Both the position numbers and the translations under genes were made by a program. A stretch of DNA of 64,000 nt, taken from CAYPNF01 sp964411985 (GTDB lineage: Bacteria > Verrucomicrobiota > Verrucomicrobiia > Limisphaerales > J093). Where the stretch lies: the NCBI GenBank assembly GCA_964411985.1, contig CAYPNF010000010.1, positions 1 to 64,000 on the forward strand, read 5' to 3'. The notes beneath the pieces are model-generated. The model did no database searches. It saw nothing but the letters and a program-made list of their open reading frames with translations, and was not told the origin of the DNA. Below are positions 17,861-25,270 of the stretch, in pieces. The first letter of the stretch is position 1; every line of letters begins with the position of its first letter.

Positions 17861-18443
17861 CCTGGCTAATCCCGGGAACGATCGGAAGGCAGCCCCCGCC
17901 CTGGGGACTTCCTCGCGGCCCGCACCGCCGCAACCCTCAATCCGATAGTGCCCGTCTTGCGCCATGCGTGAATCTCGGGAAGGGTCTCCCCTTGTGTCAA
18001 TCACAATTCGGCTAAACCATTGCTTGACCGTTGCTTAGAACGAACATTCTCAAGCCTGATCTCGGTCACACGTTTTGAGTCTCCCGATTTCAGAAGCGAA
18101 CCAGAAGCGTGTGGAGAGGATGCCCGGAAACTTGGCGCACAACTCCATCAGATGTGCGCAGATTTTCAGATGGCGGGAAGAAGAAGCCTGGTCTTCATAG
18201 CCGCCAGAGAGCTTGGAGAATACGAGGAAGACGGGTTCACCGTGAAGCCGACGGAAGAGGACGGAAGGGGAGAAAAATGAAGGCTTCTCCTCCTGCCTGC
18301 TTCGGTTTTCATGGTTGAGTATCAACCCACCCACGACTTCAGCCTCTGCTCGTTTAGTATACGGGCCTCTGCATTCAATCTAGACCGGCACACGTCGCTG
18401 CTTTTCCCTTGAGCCAACTCGTTTGCGGGCTTACAAACGGCCC
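17861..18443. other. Long divergent intergenic region
   Basis: These 583 bp lie between the giant leftward gene and the rightward LRR gene. The ORFs here are short and have unnatural composition. A short inverted repeat GGAGAA...TTCTCC is visible near 18270-18291 in a purine-rich stretch. Two promoters are expected. I see no RNA gene or mobile element. Confidence 0.4.
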
Positions 18444-20060
18444 ATGCGAAGGATAGGATGGGTGGGGTTAGGGTGCTTGGTTTGGGCCTCCCTGATATCG
18501 AGGGCCAGTGCGGCTCAGTTTGGAGATTTCACCTACACCAATGACGACGTGGCGGTCACGATCACCAAGTACACAGGATCGGGGGGGAATGTGGCCGTGC
18601 CAGGCTCGATCGACGGCCTTCCGGTTAGGACCATTGGAGTGTTGGCTTTCGACAGCGGTTACGGCAGCACCAAGCTGACCACCGTCACCATTCCTGTAGG
18701 CGTTGTCACCATCGGTAGGTCGGCCTTCAATGAATGCCGAGGCCTCACGTCAGTACAGATTCCAGAGAGTGTTTCGGCCATCGGAGCAAACGCCTTCTCC
18801 TGGTGCACCAGTTTGACCAACATTGCCATCCCTAAAGGCGTGACCATTCTATCTTGGACATTCTACGGCTGCCGCAGCCTAGCAGAGGTCACGATGCCCG
18901 ATACCGTAACCAACCTCAGTTCAACGTTTCGCAGTTGCTCGGGCCTGACCCATATTACCCTGCCCAATAGGGCCGCAACGATTGATGAGGCTTTTGCGGA
19001 TTGTACCAGCCTGAGGAGCGTTCGCATTCCCGAGAGCGTGACTAGCTTGTTCATGGCTTTCTATGGATGCACGAATCTCACCGACGTAACCCTCCCCGCC
19101 CAACTCACGAATTTGAGGGCGACTTTTAGTGGATGTGCGAGTTTGGCTGGGATCTCCCTCCCGAGTTCTTTGAGAGATATAGGCGGCGCCTTCTATGGCT
19201 GCACCCGGCTCACCAATATCACGATCCCTGACCAAGTGACCAATCTGGCCGCAACGTTCCAGGGCTGCACAAGCCTAACAGCCCTCTCTATCCCCAGTGG
19301 GGTGGTCAGGATGGATGGTACCTGTATCGGTTGCACCAACCTCACCCAGGTCAACATTCCGCAGGGTGTTTCGGTTCTCGCCAGGACTTTTGAAGGTTGC
19401 TCGAGTCTGCGCACCATCACCATTCCTACGAACATCAATTACATCAACTATCAAGCGTTCATGGACTGCAAGAGTCTCTCCGAGATTGAGATACCGAATA
19501 GTGTGACCAATATCGATAGCTTTGCTTTCGCAGGATGCTCGGGCCTGACTTCTCTCCAGATTCCGGACAGCGTCAGAGCGCTCACCTACTTCTCGTTCAA
19601 TGGATGCACTAGTCTGGTGAACGTCACGGTTGGGAGAGGACTCGATATGCTCGGGGACGGGGTGTTCTCCAACTGCCGCAGCCTGACAGGCGTCTTCTTT
19701 CGAGGCAATCGGCCCATTACCTACGAGACTGAGGTGCCTGTTTTTGTTATTTCCACTCCCACGGTCTACTACCTCCCTGGGACGACTGGCTGGGAGAGTA
19801 CATTCGCCGGTCGGCCCGCGCTGCTTTGGAATCCGACCATCGACGTGGCTTCTCCGAGCTTTGGCGTGGGAGACGATGGCTTCGGGTTCACCGTCACCGG
19901 GACGGCGAACATCCCCATCGTGATCGAGGCTACGAGCGATCTCACCAACCCGGTCTGGATCCCGGTGCTGACCAACGTGCTCACGACAGGTTCCCAAGAC
20001 TTCGCGGACCCAGAGTGGACGAACTCCCCCTCCCGCCTCTACCGTATTCGATCGCCGTAG
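18444..20060 (+). CDS. Secreted BspA-type leucine-rich-repeat protein
   Basis: Start taken at ATG 18444 (MRRIGWVGLGCLVW), giving a signal peptide ending near ASAAQ and 538 aa; an upstream TTG would add only seven residues. Residues ~60-440 are about 16 repeats of the LRR_5/BspA type with consensus C-x-S/G-L-T-x-V/I-x-I-P-x-x-V-T-x-(I)-x-x-x-F-x-G/x-C. Several repeats are shortened in the middle (FYGC/FQGC). The last ~75 residues (GFGFTVTGTANIPIVIEATS to the end, LYRIRSP) match the C-terminal module on other secreted proteins in the window. Such proteins are usually surface-exposed and bind proteins or matrix; the target is unknown. Confidence 0.85.
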   Translation: MRRIGWVGLGCLVWASLISRASAAQFGDFTYTNDDVAVTITKYTGSGGNVAVPGSIDGLPVRTIGVLAFDSGYGSTKLTTVTIPVGVVTIGRSAFNECRGLTSVQIPESVSAIGANAFSWCTSLTNIAIPKGVTILSWTFYGCRSLAEVTMPDTVTNLSSTFRSCSGLTHITLPNRAATIDEAFADCTSLRSVRIPESVTSLFMAFYGCTNLTDVTLPAQLTNLRATFSGCASLAGISLPSSLRDIGGAFYGCTRLTNITIPDQVTNLAATFQGCTSLTALSIPSGVVRMDGTCIGCTNLTQVNIPQGVSVLARTFEGCSSLRTITIPTNINYINYQAFMDCKSLSEIEIPNSVTNIDSFAFAGCSGLTSLQIPDSVRALTYFSFNGCTSLVNVTVGRGLDMLGDGVFSNCRSLTGVFFRGNRPITYETEVPVFVISTPTVYYLPGTTGWESTFAGRPALLWNPTIDVASPSFGVGDDGFGFTVTGTANIPIVIEATSDLTNPVWIPVLTNVLTTGSQDFADPEWTNSPSRLYRIRSP

Positions 20061-20124
20061 TTTCTTGGCCAGTCAGGGGAGTCGATCACCCGTCGCTGAG
20101 GGGCGGAAAAGACAGGTGGGTTCT

Positions 20125-20210
20125 GACACGATGAACAAGATTCACAGGATGGGATTCCATTGCGTTCACCATCGTTTGCTTTTCATCCTGTGCATCCTGC
20201 TCATCCTGTC
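20125..20210. repeat. 27-nt imperfect inverted repeat, 32-nt spacer
   Basis: The left arm (20125-20151, GACACGATGAACAAGATTCA then CAGGATG) is the reverse complement, with about four mismatches, of the right arm (20184-20210, CATCCTGTGCATCCTGCTCA then TCCTGTC). The right arm itself contains three copies of CATCCTG. The transcript would fold as one long stem-loop. It could be a dispersed non-coding repeat or act as a terminator for the LRR gene. Confidence 0.6.
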
Positions 20211-20401
20211 TCAGTCCCCTTCCTCCTACCCTGGGGAATTCCTATGAGGAACTACACATCCCAGTCCTCTTCCCAATCTGCGGCAATCTGCGCAAATCGG
20301 TGGATCACACCGTCTCTTCCAATGAGGAGAGGGAGTCATATCCGCAGATGGCACCGATGTTCGCAGATGACACGAGGAGTCAGAGAGCCCGCTCCTGTGC
20401 C

Positions 20402-20541
20402 GCAGGCTGCCCAAGCCTGCCGTATCGCAGGTCGCCTGACCTGCGTCGTGTGCGAACAACAGAGGCCTGCCGACTCGGCAGTCGCGCCTGCCCCCCGAAC
20501 CCTCGGCGAGAACGGGCGATCCGGCAGACAAGGTTGTCTGC
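20402..20541. repeat. Cluster of four short palindromes with GCAG/CTGC stems
   Basis: Four hairpins occur in 140 bp: GCAGGCT/AGCCTGC (20402-20420), CGCAGGTC/GACCTGCG (20426-20445), CTGCCG/CGGCAG (20467-20481) and GCAGACAA/TTGTCTGC (20524-20541). The stems are perfect, with loops of 2-5 nt. All four share a GCAG...CTGC type edge but differ in the core, so the pairing is kept while the sequence varies. This is how REP-like elements or structured RNA modules behave. Confidence 0.6.
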
Positions 20542-20548
20542 TGTACCC

Positions 20549-21961
20549 TTAGATTTCCCAACCTTTGCGGTATTGTCGGCGCACGTAGGCGTTGGCTTCT
20601 TTGCTGTTCTTGACCTGCATGCCCTCCCCGTCCCACTGAAGCAGTTGGTTGGGGAAACGCACCGCGAGGTTGCCCATGAGCACCATTTCGGACAACGGAC
20701 CCGAGTAATCGAAATTGGAACTAGCTGGTTTGCCGCCTTTGCAGGCGCGGATCCAATCTTTCTCGTGTCCGTCCTGCCCGCCTGGGACGCGATCGATCTT
20801 CTGGGGTGTGCGGGGCAGGTCCTTCATCCGGTCACGGGGGAATACCCGTGGGCTGCGGCCGTAACAGCCGCAGATGAGAACGCCTTGATCTCCACGGAAG
20901 ATGAGTCCGCCGTCCTCGTCTCCCAGCTCCTCTTCGGCATCGAGGCCTTCGGGGCGCGAGGGCATCATGCCACCGTCCCACCAAGTCAATTTTACTGGGG
21001 GCAATCCCTCCCGAGCTGGAAACTGGTAGCGCACGATGGTCGAGCGCGGATAGGTCTCGTTCTTGGGATCCGTCTTCTTCCAGAGTCCTTGCCAATAGGT
21101 AGAGATACAGCCTTCTACGCTGGACGGGTAGCGGAGCTTCATGGCCCAGAACGCGGCGTCAAGGATATGGCAGCCAAGATCTCCGAGGGAACCGGTGCCG
21201 AAATCCCACCAGGCTCGCCAGGTACCCGGAATGTAGGTGGGGTGATAGGCGCGGAATGCGGCCCCTCCCAGCCAACGCTCCCAATCCAGTCCCGCGGGCA
21301 CGGGCGGTGTTTCCTTGGGACGTTCGACTTCCACGCCCTGGGGCCAGACCGGACGGTTCGTCCAGGCGTCGATCTCGCGTACGGTGCCTATCGCTCCCGC
21401 AGCGATCCACTCGCATACCAGCCGGGTTCCATCGCCAGAATGGCCTTGGTTGCCCATCTGGGTGGCGACCTTGTACTCACGCGCTGCCTCAGTCATCAGC
21501 CGGGCCTCCTGCACAGAATGGCTCATGGGCTTCTGCACGTAGACGTGCTTCTTGGCCCGGATAGCAGCCAGGGCGATGACCGCATGGGTGTGATCGGGCG
21601 TGGCCACGATGACGGCATCCAGATCTTTTTGCTGATCGAGCATCTCCCGGAAATCACGGTAGGTCTTGGCCCTGGGGTACTCAGCGAAGGTCTTGGCGGC
21701 GTACTCCTGGTCCACATCACACAGGGCGACGATATTCTCCTCACTGCAGCGTTTCAGGTTGCTCTTGCCCATCCCACCGACCCCGATGGCACCCAGGTTC
21801 AGTTTGGAATTGGGAGAGGTTTCTCCTGCGCGGGCCAATACCGACGCGGGGATGATGGTAAAAGCCGAAGCTCCCAGGGCCGTGGTGCGCAGAAAACGAC
21901 GGCGAGAGGGGGCGCTGGTGTCTTTGGTGTCTTCCCGGTGGGGTTGAGGAGCATTATTCAT
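20549..21961 (-). CDS. Tat-exported Gfo/Idh/MocA-family oxidoreductase
   Basis: This 470-aa protein has a twin-arginine signal (SRRRFLRTTALGASAF, about 19-34), so it is exported folded with its nicotinamide cofactor. The Rossmann motif is GAIGVGGMGKSN (about 59-70) and is followed by the VALCDVD strand. The family's E-K-P-type motif appears as V-Q-K-P-M, with the conserved Lys. The C-terminal half matches the bacteroidete/verrucomicrobial GFO_IDH_MocA C-terminal domain (GTGSLGDLGCHILDAAFWAM). These enzymes oxidise or reduce sugars or inositols in the periplasm; the substrate here is not predictable. No sugar transporter is adjacent. Confidence 0.9.
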   Translation of the reverse strand: MNNAPQPHREDTKDTSAPSRRRFLRTTALGASAFTIIPASVLARAGETSPNSKLNLGAIGVGGMGKSNLKRCSEENIVALCDVDQEYAAKTFAEYPRAKTYRDFREMLDQQKDLDAVIVATPDHTHAVIALAAIRAKKHVYVQKPMSHSVQEARLMTEAAREYKVATQMGNQGHSGDGTRLVCEWIAAGAIGTVREIDAWTNRPVWPQGVEVERPKETPPVPAGLDWERWLGGAAFRAYHPTYIPGTWRAWWDFGTGSLGDLGCHILDAAFWAMKLRYPSSVEGCISTYWQGLWKKTDPKNETYPRSTIVRYQFPAREGLPPVKLTWWDGGMMPSRPEGLDAEEELGDEDGGLIFRGDQGVLICGCYGRSPRVFPRDRMKDLPRTPQKIDRVPGGQDGHEKDWIRACKGGKPASSNFDYSGPLSEMVLMGNLAVRFPNQLLQWDGEGMQVKNSKEANAYVRRQYRKGWEI

Positions 21962-22166
21962 AAGGGTGCGCGTCTGCTTGGATTGATAGGATTAGGAGGG
22001 TCCTGCTCTCTCGATCCTCGGGCAAGCAAAAAAAAGAGCACAATCAGCAGCGCGGTGGCGAGTAGTTCGGCCGTGGTCGATTCACCCCCGGGTTTTGCTC
22101 CAGGCCGGAATCGATTACCACAAGATGGTTGAGAAACCGACGGTGTTCTGTCAGAACAAGCTCTTG

Positions 22167-23210
22167 ATGAAGACACGGATGATTGAAGGACCTTACCTGC
22201 TGGATGTTCTTGCGCAACCTGCCGCCCTGAGGGAGACGGAACGGGCGCTTGAGTTGCCGGCCTCTCTTCGGGAACTTGGCGAGCGAGTCGAGGCGGGGAG
22301 CTTCTCTCGCGTCGTTTTGACGGGCATGGGTTCGTCCTATCATGCCTTGCACCGTTTGCACCTGGACCTCGTCGCGGCGGGGAAGCCCGCCATCATGGTG
22401 GAAACGTCGGAACTGATCACGCACATGCCAGGCTTGCTCCGGTCGGGAGTCCTCCTGGTTATCGTGTCACAATCGGGCGCGAGCGCCGAGGTTGTCCGTT
22501 TGTTGGGGATGATTCCTGAGGGAGTGCAAGTGGTGGCTGTGACCAACACCCCAGAGTCTACCCTGGCTTCCAGGGCGCATGCGATCGTTTTGACGCACGC
22601 GGGGCAGGAGTCTACCGTGTCCTGCAAGACTTACCTGGCTGCGCTGATGGGCTTGGCCTGGCTCTCCGGAGTTCTGCGCCGCTCGGATCTCTCCGCGTGT
22701 CGGGCGGATCTGGCCCAGGCCGCGCCGCTCGTTGCTTCCTATCTCGATGTGTGGCGTCAGAACGTGGAAACTCTGCGAACGCAAATGGAAGGGGTGAGGA
22801 GCATGTTCCTGGTGGGGAGAGGCGCTTCCCTTTCCACCACGGGCGTGGGTGGGCTGATCATCAAGGAGTCTGCCCATTTCCACGCGGAGGGGATGAGCAG
22901 TGCTGCCTTTCGGCATGGACCCTTTGAGATGCTCAGCAGCGCGGTCTACGTGGCCGTGTTGGAGGGCGATGCGGCCAGTTCAACCTTGAACCGCCGACTG
23001 TATCAGGATGTGCTGCGTGCTGGCGCCAGGGGGTGTTTGGTTACGGAGAGTCATCCCGCAGGGCCGTTTCGACTGCCCGCAGGACCTGAGTTGATCCGGC
23101 CGATCCTGGAAATGCTGCCGGTGGAGATGTTCTCTTTTGCTCTCGCCGCCCTGGCTGGCAGGGAGGCGGGGAAGTTCGAGCTGGGATCCAAAATCACGGT
23201 GGTGGAATAG
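22167..23210 (+). CDS. SIS-domain sugar isomerase, GlmS-like without glutaminase domain
   Basis: 347 aa from ATG 22167; ATGs at 22125 and 22179 are also possible and no clear ribosome-binding site decides. Two SIS domains are visible: the first with VLTGMGSSYHA and VIVSQSGASAEV, the second with LVGRGASLSTTGVGGLIIKE and FRHGPFEML. The end (GSKITVVE) resembles the C-terminus of glucosamine-6-phosphate synthase (KSVTVE). The N-terminal glutamine amidotransferase domain is absent, so it is more likely an AgaS/FrlB-type aldose-ketose isomerase or a deaminase acting on amino- or amine-linked sugar phosphates than a synthase. It stands alone and its 3' end overlaps the convergent membrane-protein gene by 17 bp. 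Confidence 0.8.
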   Translation: MKTRMIEGPYLLDVLAQPAALRETERALELPASLRELGERVEAGSFSRVVLTGMGSSYHALHRLHLDLVAAGKPAIMVETSELITHMPGLLRSGVLLVIVSQSGASAEVVRLLGMIPEGVQVVAVTNTPESTLASRAHAIVLTHAGQESTVSCKTYLAALMGLAWLSGVLRRSDLSACRADLAQAAPLVASYLDVWRQNVETLRTQMEGVRSMFLVGRGASLSTTGVGGLIIKESAHFHAEGMSSAAFRHGPFEMLSSAVYVAVLEGDAASSTLNRRLYQDVLRAGARGCLVTESHPAGPFRLPAGPELIRPILEMLPVEMFSFALAALAGREAGKFELGSKITVVE

Positions 23211-23625
23211 CCTTCCTCGGTCTCTGGTCGAGTAAGACCAGCTGCTGTTGGCCGGGCTTCCCCACCAGGGCTACCCGCCGCCCACGGAACATGTCCAGTA
23301 ACTCATCGTCACTGAGCATTCGGACGCCATTTCGCACGACCGGCGCGGATTTGGCCTGGGTGGGCAGAGAGGTCGGCGAGGGGGTGTTGTCTGCCGTTGC
23401 GACCTGGATTTGATTTCCCTTTCGCACCGTTCCTGCCCCCAGCAACAAACCGAGCAAAGCCACGACTGCCACCGAGGTCGAGAATACCGAATGTCTGGCA
23501 CTTCGGCGTCGCCGCTGTTGATCGGCAGCTCGGAGAAAGTGTTGCAGCGATGAAGCGCGGAATGCCTCCGCCTGGTCTCCAGGGAGGATCTCCCGCAGGA
23601 GAGAATCATTGTCAGGAGGGTTCAT
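23194..23625 (-). CDS. Small single-pass membrane protein, third gene of a sigma-factor operon
   Basis: 143 aa with an acidic/basic N-terminal part (1-46, ending RRRRSARHS), one transmembrane helix at about 48-66 (FSTSVAVVALLGLLLGAG) and a periplasmic tail of about 75 residues. The start overlaps the sigma factor stop by ATGA. The size, topology and position directly after an ECF-type sigma gene suggest a regulator of that sigma factor, but no zinc-binding anti-sigma motif (HxxxCxxC) is present. The function is therefore inference from context only. Confidence 0.65.
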   Translation of the reverse strand: MNPPDNDSLLREILPGDQAEAFRASSLQHFLRAADQQRRRRSARHSVFSTSVAVVALLGLLLGAGTVRKGNQIQVATADNTPSPTSLPTQAKSAPVVRNGVRMLSDDELLDMFRGRRVALVGKPGQQQLVLLDQRPRKAIPPP

Positions 23626-24236
23626 GTCTGGTCGTATTTTAATCGTTCAAGGAGCCGCGCACGGAGTTGGCGTCGCAGGCGCAAGAGCCGTGACTCGACG
23701 GCGCGCTCCGAAAGCCCAACGCTTTGGGCGAGGTCGTACGTGCTGATTTGGTTTAAGTATTTCTCCTCCACCAAGGTTCGTTCATCCGGTTCGAGTTCTG
23801 CCAGACAGTCTTCCAGATGGCGATTCAGAGACTCGGCTTGGTTCCCTTCCGGCTCGGCCTGAAGCGGCAACCAGCGGCGTGCATAGTCTTCCAAGAAGGC
23901 CCAATACCGATGATGCTTTCGGCCCGCATCCCGGATCGCGCTTCGTGCCAGCGCAATGAGCCAGCACCAGAACACCTGTTCGTCGGTGAACACACGCGCA
24001 TACCTAGCCACTCGACAGAGGGTCTCCTGGAGCGCATCTCTGGCCTGGCCCTCTGCACCGCGAGAGAGACCGAGGAGGAGCCGGTAGAGTCGGTCGAAAT
24101 AGACTCGATGAAACTCCCGGAAGGCGGCTTCTTCCCCGGCTGCCAACCCGCGGGTGAGGGCTGGAATGCCCCAAGCGGGCGACGGTGGACTGACCGTCGT
24201 CCGCTCAGGAAGGGTGGCCACAGGCAGGGGAGTCAT
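23622..24236 (-). CDS. RNA polymerase sigma factor, ECF-like
   Basis: 204 aa. The region-2 helix set is at about 30-105 (FREFHRVYFDRLYRLLLGLS; DALQETLCRVARYA; FWCWLIALARSAIRDAGR). The region-4 helix-turn-helix is at about 135-190 (ELEPDERTLVEEKYLNQIST; DLAQSVGLSERAVESRLLRL). The gene sits between an STN-domain protein upstream (30 bp gap) and a small membrane protein downstream (4-nt overlap). This suggests a cell-surface-signalling style switch. The genes it controls are unknown. Confidence 0.85.
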   Translation of the reverse strand: MTPLPVATLPERTTVSPPSPAWGIPALTRGLAAGEEAAFREFHRVYFDRLYRLLLGLSRGAEGQARDALQETLCRVARYARVFTDEQVFWCWLIALARSAIRDAGRKHHRYWAFLEDYARRWLPLQAEPEGNQAESLNRHLEDCLAELEPDERTLVEEKYLNQISTYDLAQSVGLSERAVESRLLRLRRQLRARLLERLKYDQT

Positions 24237-24266
24237 CGCAGGCCCGCAAAACGCGAACTTGAGATA

Positions 24267-25151
24267 CTACTTGTCGGACTCAGCCGAGGCGGCCGGTTGC
24301 GCAGGTGAGGCGGGGGTAGCACTGGGTGCTGGGATGGCGGCTGGAACCGGACCTGAGTGGCCACCTCGGAACTTGCCCATTGTCGATTTGCGGAGATTAC
24401 TGACAATCTCCGTCACGAGGCTGATCGCTTCCTTTTGCCCCACCAACACGAGCAGACCCGATCCTTCGTGGTAGCTCAGTTTTGGGGCTTGAGAGCCCGG
24501 CCCGAACTGTGGCCCTGGATGCAGATTGGCGAGAGTCTGCTGCGTGATTTCCTGGATCGTCTTCAGCACTTCGTCCGCCTGTTGCTGAGTCGTGATCTGT
24601 AGATCTTCTCGCAGGTTGAGGATCCGATAGACCGGCGCGGGGAACTGTGGCTGCGGAGGAGGCTGGTTGTCCTGGGCGCGCTCTACAGTGGATGTCGTCG
24701 CTCCAGAAGGCATGCTGCCTGGAGGCTGGGGAGACATAGGCGTGAAAAAGGCTACAAGCGAGGTCCCGCGCAGCTCATACTCGATCGTGCCGTTGGACGC
24801 CACTTGGATGGCGTCCAACACATCCTCCAATCGTGCCTGCCGGAGTTTCAACGTCAGGCTGGGATTCTGCCCCGCGATATCCTGAGAGCACACGAAGTTG
24901 GCTTTGGAGAACTCCTTCCGCAGGGTCTCAACCACCTCCGTCAACGGCAGCCCCTCAAATGCGACCGTGATCCGCTTGCCTTCGGTGAATTCATCAAATG
25001 TGGGGCCTGGAATTGGCATCCCCGTGGTGGGGTCGACCGCAAACCCCTGGCGGGAAGGGCGTTGTGATTGTGCCTCGATCGGATTGTTCCCGCACCACAG
25101 CCACCCCGCGGCGACGGCCAACAAAATCATACTTCGCAGTTCAGTTTTCAT
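24267..25151 (-). CDS. Exported STN/secretin N-domain protein, first gene of the sigma operon
   Basis: 294 aa with an N-terminal signal sequence (about 1-27, cleavage near IEAQ). The first module (about 51-140) has the STN/secretin-short-domain pattern: RITVAFEGLPLTEVVETLRK, a Q/N-P-S-LTLKLRQ strand, LEDVLDAI and a closing YELRGTSLVAFF strand. A second, secretin-N-like module follows at about 175-260 (YRILNLRED; KLSYHEGSGLLVLVGQKEAI). The tail is Pro/Ala-rich. No outer-membrane beta-barrel is present, so it is neither a secretin nor a TonB receptor. An inverted repeat lies immediately 5' of the start codon. Confidence 0.75.
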   Translation of the reverse strand: MKTELRSMILLAVAAGWLWCGNNPIEAQSQRPSRQGFAVDPTTGMPIPGPTFDEFTEGKRITVAFEGLPLTEVVETLRKEFSKANFVCSQDIAGQNPSLTLKLRQARLEDVLDAIQVASNGTIEYELRGTSLVAFFTPMSPQPPGSMPSGATTSTVERAQDNQPPPQPQFPAPVYRILNLREDLQITTQQQADEVLKTIQEITQQTLANLHPGPQFGPGSQAPKLSYHEGSGLLVLVGQKEAISLVTEIVSNLRKSTMGKFRGGHSGPVPAAIPAPSATPASPAQPAASAESDK

Positions 25152-25152
25152 A

Positions 25153-25191
25153 GTGTCTTGGACAGATTCTATTCTACTCTATCCTAGACAC
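25153..25191 (-). promoter_or_regulatory. Inverted repeat at the start of the STN-sigma operon
   Basis: GTGTCTTGGA (25153-25162) and TCCTAGACAC (25182-25191) are complementary at 9 of 10 positions and flank 19 nt. The inner arm ends 1 nt before the ATG at 25151. In RNA it would form a stem covering the ribosome-binding region; in DNA it could be an operator. Confidence 0.45.
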
Positions 25192-25270
25192 GCCTGCCGA
25201 ATGCAAATCCCGCAATATTTCTGCAAGTATTTGGACCCACGGAGCCCCAACCAAGCTGGATGACCCTCGC

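Larger units (their letters stand above)
20061..20548. other. Repeat-rich convergent intergenic region
   Basis: This 488-bp region between two convergent genes carries no credible gene. It holds a 27-nt imperfect inverted repeat (20125-20210) and a run of four short palindromes (20402-20541), described separately. Confidence 0.6.

Noticed and set aside
18655..19600. CRISPR-like periodicity in the LRR gene
   Set aside because: The repeats are in-frame 60-75-nt LRR codon repeats with variable length and no constant direct repeat.
20300..22132. 610-aa plus-strand open frame over the Gfo/Idh gene
   Set aside because: The minus strand encodes a full Tat-tagged oxidoreductase with all motifs; the plus-strand frame has no recognisable domain and runs through the palindromic repeats.
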